A stretch of DNA of 64,000 bases from Muriiphilus sp048268845. GTDB taxonomy: Bacteria; Pseudomonadota; Alphaproteobacteria; Rhodobacterales; Rhodobacteraceae. How positions within the stretch are numbered: the stretch's first letter is position 1; each line of letters starts with the position of its first letter. Shown here one piece after another: positions 26,570 to 35,929 of the stretch. The position numbers were made by a program, and so were the translations under genes. Below the pieces are notes generated by a model. The model was not told where the DNA came from, did no database searches, and saw nothing but the letters and a program-made list of their open reading frames with translations. Where the stretch lies: contig JBLWUQ010000002.1 in NCBI GenBank assembly GCA_048268845.1, positions 1-64,000 of the forward strand. Direction: 5' to 3'.

Positions 26570-27895
26570 TCACTTGTTGTAGACCTGCTCGGGAAGCCAG
26601 AGGGCGATCTGCGGAAATGCGGTGACAATGATCAGCCCGAAAATCATCACCGCCACGAAGGGTATGATCGAGCGGTAGATGTCGACAATGGTGATCTCGG
26701 GTGGTGCCATGGCCCGCATCAAGAACAGGTTGTAGCCGAATGGTGGGGTCATATAGGCGATCTGGCAAGTGATGGTGTAGAGAATGCCATACCAGATCAG
26801 GTCGAAACCCAGCGCCCCGACCAGCGGCACATAGAGCGGCGCCACGATCACCAGCATCGCGGTGTCGTCAAGGAAGGTTCCCATCACCAGATAGGAAAGC
26901 TGCATCAGGATCAGGATGGTCCAGGGCGACAGGCCGAGCCGGTCAAGAAACAGCCCCTCGATCCCCTTGACCGCGCCCAGCCCGTCAAAGACCGAACCAA
27001 AGGCCAGCGCCGCGAGGATGATCCACATGAACATGCAGGAAATGGCCAGCGTCGAGCGGGTCGCCACCTCGAACACCTGACGGGTGAAACGACCCTTGAA
27101 GATGGCCGCCAGCACCGCGGCCAGCGCCCCCACCACCGAGCTTTCGACCAGCGAGGTATAGCCGGTGACGAAGGGCACCATCATCACGAGGAAGATCATC
27201 AGCGGCAGCACGCCCGCGGACAGCAGCCGCATCTTTTCGGCACGCGGGATCTCGGCCAGTTCTTCGGCCGTCAGTGGCGGCGCCAGTTCCGGGTTTATCC
27301 GGCAGCGGATCCAGATGTAGATGATGAACATCGTTGCCATCAACAGGCCCGGAATCACGCCCGCCAGCCACAGCGCGCCGACCGGCTGGCGCGCGATCAT
27401 CGAATAAAGCACCAGCACCACCGATGGCGGGATCAGGATTCCCAGCGACGACCCGGCCTGGATCACGCCGGTCACCATCAGCTTGTCATAGCGCCGTTTG
27501 ATAAGCTCCGGCAGCGCGATGGTGGCGCCGATCGCCATCCCCGCCACCGAGAGGCCGTTCATCGCCGAGATGACCACCATCAACAGGATCGTGCCGATCG
27601 CCAGCCCGCCGGGCATCGGCCCCATCCAGACGTGGAACATCCGGTAGAGGTCGTCGGCCAGCCGGCTTTCGCTCAGCACGTAGCCCATGAAGATGAACAT
27701 CGGAAGCGTCAGAAGCGGATACCACTTCATCAGCTTCATCGCCGCCGAGAAACCCATGTCCGAGCCGCCGACACCCCAGAGCAGGATTGACGCGGTGACC
27801 GCGACAAAACCGATGGCGCCGAACACCCGCTGGCCGGTCGCCATCATCAGCAACATGCTGGAGAACATCAGGATGGCGATCATGTCGTAGGACAT
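26570..27895 (-). CDS. dctM: TRAP transporter large permease
   Basis: This 441-residue DctM-family protein has about 12 hydrophobic segments. Conserved blocks include LLTLPMFIFMGYVLSESRLA, AGSSLGILIPPSVVLVLYSM and TFLDDTAMLVIVAPLYVPLV, all typical of the ion-transporter superfamily. It imports the solute with Na+ or H+ down the gradient. Its ATG overlaps the dctQ stop at 27895, so large and small permeases are coupled. The downstream dctP lies 44 bases away. The open frame extends upstream to about 28000, but that extension overlaps dctQ and lacks membrane-protein character, so the start at 27895 is used. Confidence 0.93.
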   Translation of the reverse strand: MSYDMIAILMFSSMLLMMATGQRVFGAIGFVAVTASILLWGVGGSDMGFSAAMKLMKWYPLLTLPMFIFMGYVLSESRLADDLYRMFHVWMGPMPGGLAIGTILLMVVISAMNGLSVAGMAIGATIALPELIKRRYDKLMVTGVIQAGSSLGILIPPSVVLVLYSMIARQPVGALWLAGVIPGLLMATMFIIYIWIRCRINPELAPPLTAEELAEIPRAEKMRLLSAGVLPLMIFLVMMVPFVTGYTSLVESSVVGALAAVLAAIFKGRFTRQVFEVATRSTLAISCMFMWIILAALAFGSVFDGLGAVKGIEGLFLDRLGLSPWTILILMQLSYLVMGTFLDDTAMLVIVAPLYVPLVGALGFDLIWYGILYTITCQIAYMTPPFGYNLFLMRAMAPPEITIVDIYRSIIPFVAVMIFGLIIVTAFPQIALWLPEQVYNK

Positions 27896-28494
27896 CAGAG
27901 CTCCTCGCCGTAGACGCGGGCCAGATCGCGAAAGAAGAACGCGGTCGCCTGCAGGATCATCAGAAAGACCCCGACGCACATCAACAGCTTTATCGGCCAC
28001 ATGATGGGACGCCAGGCGGTCGGGCTGCGCTCGATCATCCCCATGTGGGATTTCGCCCCCTCGATCCCGCCGGTCACGAAGCCGGTAATCAGGTCATAAT
28101 AGAAGGTGAACGGCGCATCGCCGAAATAGCCCAGCGAATAGGCCGTCGACTCGATCGCACCATAGAGAAGCACGCAGAGGTAAAAGAGCAGCGTGAAGAT
28201 CGACAGCGCATCCACCATCGCCCGCGTCTTCGGCGACCAGCGGTGATAGAGCAGGTCCATCCGCACGTTTGAATCGAGCTGAAGCGAATAGGGTCCGCCC
28301 AGCATGTAATAGGCGACCATGACGAACTGCGCCATCTCCAGCGTCCAGATCGACGGCCAGGGCGTGATCTTGGAGATGGATGACCAGATCAGGACCGCCA
28401 TCATGACATAAAGCAGATACATCGCGAAGCGACCGACCCGGTAGTTGATCCGGTCGACCACGCGCACATAGCCATGAACCCAGCGCGGCATCAT
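27895..28494 (-). CDS. dctQ: TRAP transporter small permease
   Basis: This 199-residue DctQ-family protein has four predicted membrane segments (for example MYLLYVMMAVLIWSS and LSIFTLLFYLCVLLYGAIES) and the MDLLYHRWSPKTRAMVD loop common in this family. It supports DctM function in the inner membrane. It begins with two Met codons; the first overlaps the amidohydrolase stop (ATGA at 28491-28494), which links the transporter tightly to the enzymatic part of the operon. It is slightly longer than many DctQ proteins because of an insertion around FYYDLITGFVTGGIEGAKSH. Confidence 0.9.
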   Translation of the reverse strand: MMPRWVHGYVRVVDRINYRVGRFAMYLLYVMMAVLIWSSISKITPWPSIWTLEMAQFVMVAYYMLGGPYSLQLDSNVRMDLLYHRWSPKTRAMVDALSIFTLLFYLCVLLYGAIESTAYSLGYFGDAPFTFYYDLITGFVTGGIEGAKSHMGMIERSPTAWRPIMWPIKLLMCVGVFLMILQATAFFFRDLARVYGEEL

Positions 28495-29267
28495 GCACCT
28501 CCCCCGGAACCGGCGTCACAGGTGGAAAGAGCCTCGGTCAGCACCTCGGCAAGCGTGGCGGCGATGCCGGCCTGGGCTTCGGGAGTGGCGATCAGATCGT
28601 TGCGGATTTCCAGCATCACGTTCGGCAGACCATACGGCGTGGCATGGAGCCTCAACGTATGGGTCACTCCGTCCGCCGCCGAATAGGGCGCGTTCGGCTC
28701 GACCCTGAGACCGCTCCGGCGGCGGGCGGCGTCGACCACCGCGGTTGAAAGCGCAGGGTCGGCATCGTTGATGACACCCAGCTCGACGTCGCGCGGCTCT
28801 CCGTACCAGATCGGCGTAAACGAATGCACCGTCACCAGCGCCGGGCGCGCACCCATGGCCAACGCGCGCGCGATCTCGGTTGCGAGGGTCTGGTGGAACG
28901 GCAGATAGACCGCCTCGGTCCGCGCGAGGCGGTCGGCGTTGCCCAGGCCACGGTTGCCCGGAATGTCCCATGTCTCGGACCGCTCGGCAATCGCGCCGCT
29001 GGCATGTGGTGGCCGGTTCAGGTCATAGATGAGCCGCGACACCCGGGACGCAACAAGTGGCGCCGAAAGATGCTCTGCAAGCACGCGCGCCACGCCCAAG
29101 GCGCCGGGGTCCCAGGCGACATGGCTGGCTTTCGCCTCGGCCCCGAGGCCAAGGTCGCCCCAGCGCGCCGGAAAAGCGTTTGACGCATGTTCGCAAACGA
29201 CAATCCAGTCAGTTGCGGCCCCTGCCGTGCCCGTCAAATCGACCACTGCTGCCACACCCGACTGCAT
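28491..29267 (-). CDS. N-formylglutamate amidohydrolase-family protein
   Basis: This 258-residue member of the HutG/FGase family shows VVCEHASNAFP, SRLIYDLNRPP with the Arg/Asn site, TVHSFTPIWYGEPRDVELG (metal-ligand His) and HATPYGLPNVMLEIRNDL. The family removes formyl or acyl groups from glutamate derivatives through a metal-activated water. No histidine-degradation genes are present. In this operon the more likely task is hydrolysis of a gamma-glutamyl or N-acyl amide made by the ligase and oxidised by the two dehydrogenases; that assignment is inference. It is the first gene of the leftward operon, with GGGAGG before the ATG, 142 bases from the divergent RpiR regulator. Confidence 0.85.
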   Translation of the reverse strand: MQSGVAAVVDLTGTAGAATDWIVVCEHASNAFPARWGDLGLGAEAKASHVAWDPGALGVARVLAEHLSAPLVASRVSRLIYDLNRPPHASGAIAERSETWDIPGNRGLGNADRLARTEAVYLPFHQTLATEIARALAMGARPALVTVHSFTPIWYGEPRDVELGVINDADPALSTAVVDAARRRSGLRVEPNAPYSAADGVTHTLRLHATPYGLPNVMLEIRNDLIATPEAQAGIAATLAEVLTEALSTCDAGSGGGA

Positions 29268-29341
29268 CAGCCATCCTCCCCACTATCCCAACGCTGGCAC
29301 TTCACCGGGGCTTCTGTCAATATCCTTCCTGATTGCCGCGA

Positions 29342-29361
29342 TCTGGTATGATCGTTCCAGA
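29342..29361. promoter_or_regulatory. Inverted repeat in the divergent promoter region, candidate RpiR operator
   Basis: TCTGG-N10-CCAGA at 29342-29361 lies midway between the divergent operon start (29267) and the rpiR-type gene (29413). The inner GGTATGATCG also contains a TATGAT-like -10. Position and symmetry suit an operator controlling both directions. The arms are only 5 bp. Confidence 0.4.
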
Positions 29362-29412
29362 CGGGGCCTTGAGCTGCACCACGCCTGACCCCGCTGCGCA
29401 TGGAGTCCAGTG

Positions 29413-30390
29413 ATGCCTGACCGAACAGGAAAAGACCCCGACCACCCGACCTTCGCGCCTGTTTCCGGTGCGGACCAAGCGCCTGACACCGACCCGGCAG
29501 ACGGCCCCGGACCCGGCCGGATCGACCCTGCCGCCACCACACTAGAACGAATCGCCCTGGCGTTTCCCGGCCTGACACCGACCGAGCGGACGCTTGCCGC
29601 GCATCTTCGGCGCAATCACCCTGTTGCCGGGCTTGCCTCGATCACCGCACTTGCGCGCGCGGCGGCGGTGTCGACGCCAACCGTCGTGCGCCTGGTTCAG
29701 AAACTTGGCTTCAAGGGCTATCCCGACTTCCAGCACAGCCTTCGCGCCGAGGTCGAAGCGGCGCTGCTGTCGCCCTTGGCAAGACACGACCGCTGGGCGG
29801 CGGGGGCGCCCGAGGCGCATATCGTCAACCGATTTGCCGATGCCGTGCTCGGCAATCTGCTGGCCACGCTGGCGCAGATCGATCTGGTCGAGTTCGAAGC
29901 AGCCGCCGCGCTGCTGGCGGACCCTGACCGCAGGGTGTTCGCGGTTGGCGGCAGGATCACGCATACGATCGCGGATTATCTCGTCACCCACCTGTCCTTG
30001 ATCCGCAGCGATGTGGTTCTGATCTCGGGCGCCGCCACCGACTGGCCGCAGGCGATGCTGGACCTGCGCCCCGGCGACGTGCTGGTAGCCTTCGACGTGC
30101 GGCGCTATGAAGACGCGGTGATCAAGCTGGTTGAACTGGCCGCCAGCGAAGGCGCCGAGGTGGTGCTGTTCACCGATCAGTGGGTGTCCCCGGCAGCCTC
30201 GAAGTCGGGACATCTGTTTGCCGCGCATGTCGAAGCGCCGTCGGCCTGGGACTCGACCTCGGTCCTGACGATCCTGATCGAAACCTTGCTGGCCGCGGTG
30301 CAGGCACTGACGCCCGAGGTCACGGTAGAGCGGATGAAGCGGCTTGAGGCGCTCCTGGCCAAGAGCCGCTTGTTCCGCCGCGGGCGCTGA
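29413..30390 (+). CDS. MurR/RpiR-family transcriptional regulator (HTH plus SIS domain)
   Basis: This 325-residue regulator has an acidic, Pro-rich leader (about 35 residues) and an RpiR helix-turn-helix domain (LTPTERTLAAHLRRNHPVAG then ASITALARAAAVSTPTVVRL and QKLGFKGYPDFQHSLR). A C-terminal SIS domain follows (RRVFAVGGRITHTIADYLVT ... GDVLVAFDVRRYEDAVIKLV). SIS domains usually sense phosphosugars, but several RpiR proteins control amine or organic-acid operons. It is divergent from the seven-gene leftward operon and is its likely regulator. The ATG at 29413 has GGAG seven bases upstream; a GTG at 29410 is directly before it. Confidence 0.88.
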   Translation: MPDRTGKDPDHPTFAPVSGADQAPDTDPADGPGPGRIDPAATTLERIALAFPGLTPTERTLAAHLRRNHPVAGLASITALARAAAVSTPTVVRLVQKLGFKGYPDFQHSLRAEVEAALLSPLARHDRWAAGAPEAHIVNRFADAVLGNLLATLAQIDLVEFEAAAALLADPDRRVFAVGGRITHTIADYLVTHLSLIRSDVVLISGAATDWPQAMLDLRPGDVLVAFDVRRYEDAVIKLVELAASEGAEVVLFTDQWVSPAASKSGHLFAAHVEAPSAWDSTSVLTILIETLLAAVQALTPEVTVERMKRLEALLAKSRLFRRGR

Positions 30391-30658
30391 CGCAGAGAAA
30401 GCGCCGCCCACGGCCGCATGCATCCGCATGGGCCTGCTGGACGCAGCGTCTGCCGGAACCGCTGCGAAAGCAGACAGGGATTTGGCGTGGCGGACGGTGG
30501 GGACGGGTTTGTTGGCCGTGCGGGTCTGTTGATGGCGTGGATGCCGCCTCCGGACGGCATCGCATGCATGGAGCACCAACGGAGTTTCTCAAGGATTTCG
30601 ACAGCCTTGTTGATCCCAGGGGGCATGGCATCTAGCGTAGATCGAAAGGGAAATTGAC

Positions 30659-31318
30659 ATGACAGCTATCAAGGATCGTCGGGAATGGGACGATGTTCTC
30701 GATTTCTGGTTTCCCGAAGGGCGCTCTCTCGATGTCGATGCGCAGACGCATCAGGCGCTTTGGCTCTGGCGGATGCAGGGCGGGGCTGACGATGCGATCG
30801 TGGCGCAGTTTCTGGGCCTTGCCGAAAGGGCGGCTGAGGGCGGTCTTGATCACTGGGCGGACAGCCCGCACGGGCGATTGGCGCTGATCATCGTCCTTGA
30901 TCAGTTTTCCCGCTCGGTCTGGCGCGATGACGCGCGCGCCTATGCGCAAGACCCTCATGCGCTGGCGCTGGTGAAGGAAGGGCTTTCGAACGGTCACTAT
31001 TCCTCGCTGGAGACGCCCTGGTTCCAGATCGTGTTTGGCCTGCCTCTGGGCCATTGCGAAGGCCCCGACCATTTGCAGCGTCTCGACCTGCTGATCGGCC
31101 TGCGCGAAGACATAGCCGACGCCGCACCGGAGCCTCTGCGGGCGATCTACTCAACCTTGGCCAATCAGGCCCGCGACGTGCGAAAGGTCATTGCCACATT
31201 CGGCCGACATCCTCACCGAAACGGGGTCCTGGAGCGCAAGTCAACGGCGGCAGAGGAAGCGTATATTGCTGCGGGCCGGTTTCCGCATGACAAGGCATTT
31301 CGACAGGATTCCGTCTAG
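30659..31318 (+). CDS. DUF924-family protein
   Basis: This 219-residue helical soluble protein of the DUF924 (TPR-like fold) family has VLDFWFPEGRSLDVDAQTHQ near the start, the hallmark LIIVLDQFSRSVWRDDARAY and a later TLANQARDVRKVIATFGRHP followed by HRNGVLERKSTAAE. Function is unknown; the family is widespread as single genes in proteobacteria. It stands alone on the plus strand, preceded by AAGGGA, with about 270 bases to the regulator upstream that contain no recognised gene. There is no sign of damage, and nothing links it to the neighbouring operons. Confidence 0.9.
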   Translation: MTAIKDRREWDDVLDFWFPEGRSLDVDAQTHQALWLWRMQGGADDAIVAQFLGLAERAAEGGLDHWADSPHGRLALIIVLDQFSRSVWRDDARAYAQDPHALALVKEGLSNGHYSSLETPWFQIVFGLPLGHCEGPDHLQRLDLLIGLREDIADAAPEPLRAIYSTLANQARDVRKVIATFGRHPHRNGVLERKSTAAEEAYIAAGRFPHDKAFRQDSV

Positions 31319-31432
31319 ATTTGATCGGGGGAGACGAGCCTGTTCGGACCAGTTCCGGTTCGTCGCACAAAACGCAACAACGGGATGCCCATGGGTATGT
31401 GTTCGAGCATCCCGACACAGATCTTGGCCGTC

Positions 31433-32101
31433 TCAACCTCGCGCGACCCGCTTCGAATTTACCGGCGCGCGGCTCATGAACCATGTCGGCACGCCGAGCA
31501 CAGGTTTCTTCCTGACCAGATCAAACCCGAGCGTCCGGTAGAAGTCCGCGTTGACCTCCAAGTCGGTTTCCAACCAGGCTGTGGCATCGAGCGAGTCCAT
31601 ATGCTGGCAACACTGCAGCATCAAACGGCGTCCGATACCGCGACGCTGGTATTTGGGCAGCACGGCCAGTGGGCCGATATGCCAGTGCGGCTCGTTCGGA
31701 TCGTTGCTTGCCCAGGCGGATAGCCAGCGATGGATGCGTAACAGAGTGGTTGGCGGCACGCCGGGAAGCATCGTGCGGGCAAAACGCAACCTCTCGCCCA
31801 GCCTGGGGCGACAGCGGCCGGGCTTGATCATACCCAGAACGCCGATCAATTCACCTTGCACAAAAGCGCCCAGGATCACGCCGTTCGAATGGACAAAGCT
31901 GACCAGAGGCTCAAGAAACCGCGACAAGCGATGGCGTCGATGAACTGGGTCAACACCGAACACTTTAACATGCAGCGGGTTGTTCGTCATGCCCTCGGTC
32001 AGTATGGCGGTTGCCGCACGCAATTCGCTCGGCATCAGCGCACGGATATCGACCGACACCCCATCATCGGCATGGCTTGGTGATGCCGGTTGCTCCGTCA
32101 T
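31433..32101 (-). CDS. GNAT-family N-acetyltransferase
   Basis: This 222-residue protein has a GNAT acetyl-CoA-binding core: HIGPLAVLPKYQRRGIGRRL (motif A with the R/Q-x-x-G-x-G loop) followed by MLQCCQHMDSLDATAWLETD and NADFYRTLGFDLVRKK (motif B). An N-terminal part resembles the small set of GNAT proteins acting on small molecules (VDIRALMPSELRAATAILTE). The acceptor substrate is unknown. The ATG at 32101 is used because GGAG lies about eight bases upstream; the open frame extends 20 codons further without one. It converges with the DUF924 gene, leaving about 115 bases between the stops. Confidence 0.85.
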   Translation of the reverse strand: MTEQPASPSHADDGVSVDIRALMPSELRAATAILTEGMTNNPLHVKVFGVDPVHRRHRLSRFLEPLVSFVHSNGVILGAFVQGELIGVLGMIKPGRCRPRLGERLRFARTMLPGVPPTTLLRIHRWLSAWASNDPNEPHWHIGPLAVLPKYQRRGIGRRLMLQCCQHMDSLDATAWLETDLEVNADFYRTLGFDLVRKKPVLGVPTWFMSRAPVNSKRVARG

Positions 32102-32691
32102 CTCAACTGCTCCCCGACCAAAGGCGGCAATACCCGCCTGCATCAACTGCCCACGGCGCAATCGGCCCGTCAGTGCCGGGTCCGAAGCTTCACCTTCCCC
32201 TCCAACCTCAAAATGAACCGCGCCACCGCTCTGGCCCAGTGGCGCGGCCTTTGCGCGGGCTGCAGGACAACCTCACGGTCCGTATGAAGTGGGGCTCAAA
32301 TATGTCATTACCACCTTCGCCCGACTTTGCGTAAATGCTTGCCAGCCATCAGACCCATCACACCCGGCGCCGAATTCGCATTGGCGTCACCCTGATCGAA
32401 GCCGCAAAACTCGCGCCAGAGACGTAGAGGGTCCGGGGTCGGACCGCTTCATCAGCAAGGTCGCATTGAACATCACCCGGCTCTCGCCCACGCCGCAGGC
32501 CGCAGGAAACCTGCGTCGATTCGACCGGTCTGGGCGATTGTTTTGGGCAAACCTCGACAATTCTTCGCTTTTCGTTTCAATTTCCTGCTGGAACGCATAC
32601 TTGGACCGGGGCGGATTCAGCTTGCGTCCATCTGCGGGGGCCGGTTGGTTTCGGTTCACTGCTCGCGCCTACGACACTACGGGAGACCCGA
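32102..32691. other. About 590 bases without a recognised gene, upstream of the Mrp operon
   Basis: This gap lies between the leftward acetyltransferase gene and rightward mrpA. Short frames here lack motifs. It should hold the Mrp operon promoter, but I could not pick out a convincing -35/-10 pair or riboswitch fold. Confidence 0.45.
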
Positions 32692-35556
32692 ATGGACAGC
32701 GCTGACACACTTCTTGCCGTGATGGCGGTCCTGCCGTTTCTCGGCGCGCTGGTTCCCGGGGTCATGATACGGGCAGGTCGGACGGCCTGCGCGACGTTTG
32801 CGGCAGTTCCCGCGATCCTCGGGCTGGTGATCCTGGCGGTGCTGGCCCCGGCGGTGTTTCGCGGCGAGGTCGTGCAGTACCAGATCGAGTGGCTGCCCCA
32901 GCTTGGGCTGTCGGTCAGTTTCTTTCTGGACGGTCTTGGCCTGCTCTTCGCCGGAATGATCCTCGGCGTCGGGCTTCTGGTCACGCTCTACGCCCGGTTC
33001 TATCTGTCGGGCGACGACCCGATGGGGCAGTTCTTTACCTATCTGCTGCTGTTCCAGGGCGCGATGCTCGGCATCGTGATTTCGGACAACATACTGCTGT
33101 TGCTGATCTTCTGGGAGCTGACGAGCCTGTCGTCCTTCCTGCTGATCGGGTTCTGGAGCCACAGCGCCGAGGGCCGGCAGGGCGCGCGCATGGCGCTGGC
33201 CGTCACCGCGTCCGGCGGGCTGGCGATGATCGCGGGGATGGTGATCCTGGGCAATATCGTCGGCAGCTACAACCTGACCGACATTCTGACACAGGGTGAG
33301 GCGATCCGCGGTTCCGACTGGTATCTGCCTGCCCTCATCCTCATCCTGCTCGGGGCCTTCACCAAGTCGGCGCAGTTTCCGTTCCATTTCTGGCTGCCGC
33401 ACGCGATGGCCGCGCCGACTCCGGTTTCGGCCTATCTGCATTCGGCCACGATGGTGAAGGCCGGCGTCTTCCTGATGGCGCGCATGTGGCCGGTTCTGGC
33501 GGGTACCGAGGCATGGTTCTACATCGTTTCCGTCACCGGGCTTGTGACCATGGTGCTGGGGGCGACCATTGCCCTGTTCAAGGACGACCTGAAGGCGCTG
33601 CTGGCCTATTCGACGGTAAGCCACCTGGGGTTGCTGACGATGCTTCTGGGGTTCGGAACCAAAGCAGCCGCCATCGTCGCGGTGTTCCACGTCATCAACC
33701 ACCTGACCTTCAAGGCCGCGCTGTTCATGACCGTCGGCATCATCGACCATGAAACCGGCACCCGCGACATCAGGCGCCTTGGCGGGTTGGCGAAGTTCAT
33801 GCCGATCACCGCGCTGATCGGCACGGTCGCCGCCTTTTCGATGGCAGGCTTGCCGTTCTTCAACGGGTTCCTGTCCAAGGAGTTGATGCTGGAAGAAGCC
33901 GCGCACACGGCCTGGCTGGACAATCCCTGGATCGTGCCGGCGCTGTCGACGCTTGGCGCTCTTCTCGGCGTCGCCTATTCGTTGCGCTTCATCTTCCACG
34001 TCTTCACTGGACCGGCGCGCGAAGACTACCCGTCCGCGCCGCATGATCCGGCCTTCGGCATGTGGGCGGCACCGGCGCTGTTGTGCCTGCCGGTGCTGGC
34101 GATCGGCATGTTTCCCGGCATTGCCGAGCCGCTGGTCACGATCGCCGCGGGCGCGGTGACGGGTGCGGACATCGACCTTCACTTCAAGATCTGGCACGGC
34201 GTGACACCGGCCCTGATGATGTCGATCATCGCGATCACCGGCGGCGCTGTCCTCTTGGCGCTCTACACGCCGCTGGCACGGGCCTGGCAGGGCACGCCGC
34301 GCCCCGAGGCCAAGGCCATCTTCGACGCGCTGATCGCCGTGACAACCGCATCGGCGCGCCGGGTGAGCGAGGGTCTGCACAACGGCGCGATCAGCCGCTA
34401 TCTGACGATCTTCGTCGCAACCACGGTCGTTCTGGGGTTCGTCGCGTTCAACGGCGGGGATCTCGCGCCGCCGACCCGCGCAATCCTGCCGATCGCGCCC
34501 ATGGCGGCGGTCGGCTGGCTGCTTCTGGTCGCGGCCGCATTCCTGGTCGTGGCGAACCACCACGCCCGGTTCCGCGCGCTGGTGATGATCGGGGTGATCG
34601 GTCTGATGATCTCGGTCGGGTTCGTCTACCTGTCCGCGCCGGACCTGGCACTGACCCAGATCACCGTCGAGACGGTCACGATCATGCTGCTTCTGCTCGC
34701 CCTTCACTTCCTGCCGAAGGAGACCCCGCGCGAGAGCTCGTCGCCCAAGCGGCTGTGCGACGCGGTCATCGCGATTGGCGCGGGCCTCGGGGTGGCGTCG
34801 CTGACGATGGCCTTCCTCACCCGCGAATTCTCGTCGATCTCGGCCTTCCATCTGGCCAACGCCAAGACAGGTGGAGGCGGCACCAACGTGGTCAACGTGA
34901 TCCTCGTCGATTTCCGGGGCTTTGACACCTATGGCGAGATCATCGTGATGGGGATTGCCGGCCTGACGATCTATGCGCTGATGACGGCGCTTCTGGCCGG
35001 GCCCGCCGCGCGCCGCCTGCGCAACCGCGACTACTCGCAGGACCGCTCGCGCGACCGGCACCCGCTGATGATGGTGGTGGCCACCCGTGCGATGCTTCCC
35101 ATTGCCGTGATGGTCGGCGTCTACATATTCCTGCGCGGCCACAACCAGCCGGGTGGCGGGTTCGTGGCGGGTCTGATCGTCTCGATCGCGCTGCTGATCC
35201 AGTACATGGCGTCGGGTTTCTCCTGGGCGCAGAGCCGCCAGCGGATCGAATACCACACGATGATCGGCATGGGCGTGGTGATCGCGGGGCTGACCGGTGC
35301 CGCGTCCTGGCTGTTCGGCGTGCCGTTCCTGACCAGCACGTTCGGCTACGTCGATATCCCGCCGATCGAGGAATTCGAGCTGGCCTCGGCCATGATGTTC
35401 GACCTCGGCGTGTTCCTGACCGTCCTGGGCGCGGTGATGCTTGCGCTCTACAGCCTGTCGCGGATTGCCCGCTTTGCCGGCGAGACCGTCAATATCGCGC
35501 CGATGGACTACGACCCGTCCACGCAGCAAGACACTCAGAAGCCGGAGGCACAATAG
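32692..35556 (+). CDS. mrpA: Mrp-type Na+(K+)/H+ antiporter subunit A fused to subunit B
   Basis: This 954-residue membrane protein is the largest subunit of the multi-subunit cation/proton antiporter (Mrp/Pha). The first 500 residues match the complex-I NuoL-like core: LIFWELTSLSSFLLIGFWSH with E142, then LGAFTKSAQFPFHFWLPHAM and AAPTPVSAYLHSATMVKAG with the channel Lys residues. The MrpA-specific C-terminal part follows (DLALTQITVETVTIMLLLLA; GGGTNVVNVILVDFRGFDTY). The last about 140 residues are MrpB-like (RGHNQPGGGFVAGLIVSIAL). Fusion of A and B and the order A-C-D-E-F-G define the group-2 operons found in rhizobia and roseobacters. It likely supports sodium or alkali tolerance. Confidence 0.95.
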   Translation: MDSADTLLAVMAVLPFLGALVPGVMIRAGRTACATFAAVPAILGLVILAVLAPAVFRGEVVQYQIEWLPQLGLSVSFFLDGLGLLFAGMILGVGLLVTLYARFYLSGDDPMGQFFTYLLLFQGAMLGIVISDNILLLLIFWELTSLSSFLLIGFWSHSAEGRQGARMALAVTASGGLAMIAGMVILGNIVGSYNLTDILTQGEAIRGSDWYLPALILILLGAFTKSAQFPFHFWLPHAMAAPTPVSAYLHSATMVKAGVFLMARMWPVLAGTEAWFYIVSVTGLVTMVLGATIALFKDDLKALLAYSTVSHLGLLTMLLGFGTKAAAIVAVFHVINHLTFKAALFMTVGIIDHETGTRDIRRLGGLAKFMPITALIGTVAAFSMAGLPFFNGFLSKELMLEEAAHTAWLDNPWIVPALSTLGALLGVAYSLRFIFHVFTGPAREDYPSAPHDPAFGMWAAPALLCLPVLAIGMFPGIAEPLVTIAAGAVTGADIDLHFKIWHGVTPALMMSIIAITGGAVLLALYTPLARAWQGTPRPEAKAIFDALIAVTTASARRVSEGLHNGAISRYLTIFVATTVVLGFVAFNGGDLAPPTRAILPIAPMAAVGWLLLVAAAFLVVANHHARFRALVMIGVIGLMISVGFVYLSAPDLALTQITVETVTIMLLLLALHFLPKETPRESSSPKRLCDAVIAIGAGLGVASLTMAFLTREFSSISAFHLANAKTGGGGTNVVNVILVDFRGFDTYGEIIVMGIAGLTIYALMTALLAGPAARRLRNRDYSQDRSRDRHPLMMVVATRAMLPIAVMVGVYIFLRGHNQPGGGFVAGLIVSIALLIQYMASGFSWAQSRQRIEYHTMIGMGVVIAGLTGAASWLFGVPFLTSTFGYVDIPPIEEFELASAMMFDLGVFLTVLGAVMLALYSLSRIARFAGETVNIAPMDYDPSTQQDTQKPEAQ

Positions 35557-35557
35557 G

Positions 35558-35929
35558 ATGGAATACCTGGTTGCGAGCGCCGTCGGTGTGCTGACCGCGA
35601 GCGGGGTCTACCTGATCCTCAGGTTGCGCGCCTTTCCGGTCATCCTGGGGATGGCGCTGCTGTCCTATGCGGTGAACCTGTTCCTGTTCTCCACCGGGCG
35701 CCTGATGATGAACGCGCCGCCGGTGTTGCAGAAATACGGACTTGCAGAATATACCGATCCGCTGCCTCAGGCGCTGGTGCTCACCGCAATCGTGATCTCC
35801 TTCGCCATGACGGCCCTTGTGGTGATGGTCGCGCTCGGCGCCTATCTCGAGGCGGACCACGACCGGATCGACATGACCGCCGACGATGCCCAGGAGGGCG
35901 AACCTAACATGAAAGACAGCGGCGCATGA
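35558..35929 (+). CDS. mrpC: Mrp antiporter subunit C
   Basis: This 123-residue NuoK-like subunit has three membrane segments (YLVASAVGVLTASGVYLIL; FPVILGMALLSYAVNLFLFS; ALVLTAIVISFAMTALVVMV) and the family pattern DPLPQALVLTAIVI. It starts two bases after the mrpA stop with GGAGG overlapping the end of mrpA. Its stop overlaps the mrpD ATG as ATGA. The short hydrophilic C-terminus (DDAQEGEPNMKDSGA) is typical. It works only in the assembled complex. Confidence 0.95.
   Translation: MEYLVASAVGVLTASGVYLILRLRAFPVILGMALLSYAVNLFLFSTGRLMMNAPPVLQKYGLAEYTDPLPQALVLTAIVISFAMTALVVMVALGAYLEADHDRIDMTADDAQEGEPNMKDSGA

Noticed and set aside
28491..29267. Assigning the FGase-like gene to histidine degradation as hutG
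   Set aside because: No hutU, hutH or hutI is nearby and it is translationally coupled to a TRAP transporter and a gamma-glutamyl ligase operon.
32677..35553. A 958-codon open frame antisense to mrpA
   Set aside because: Its translation is dominated by Arg, His, Gln, Asp and Gly with no motifs, a frame shadow typical of GC-rich membrane-protein genes; mrpA on the other strand is unmistakable.
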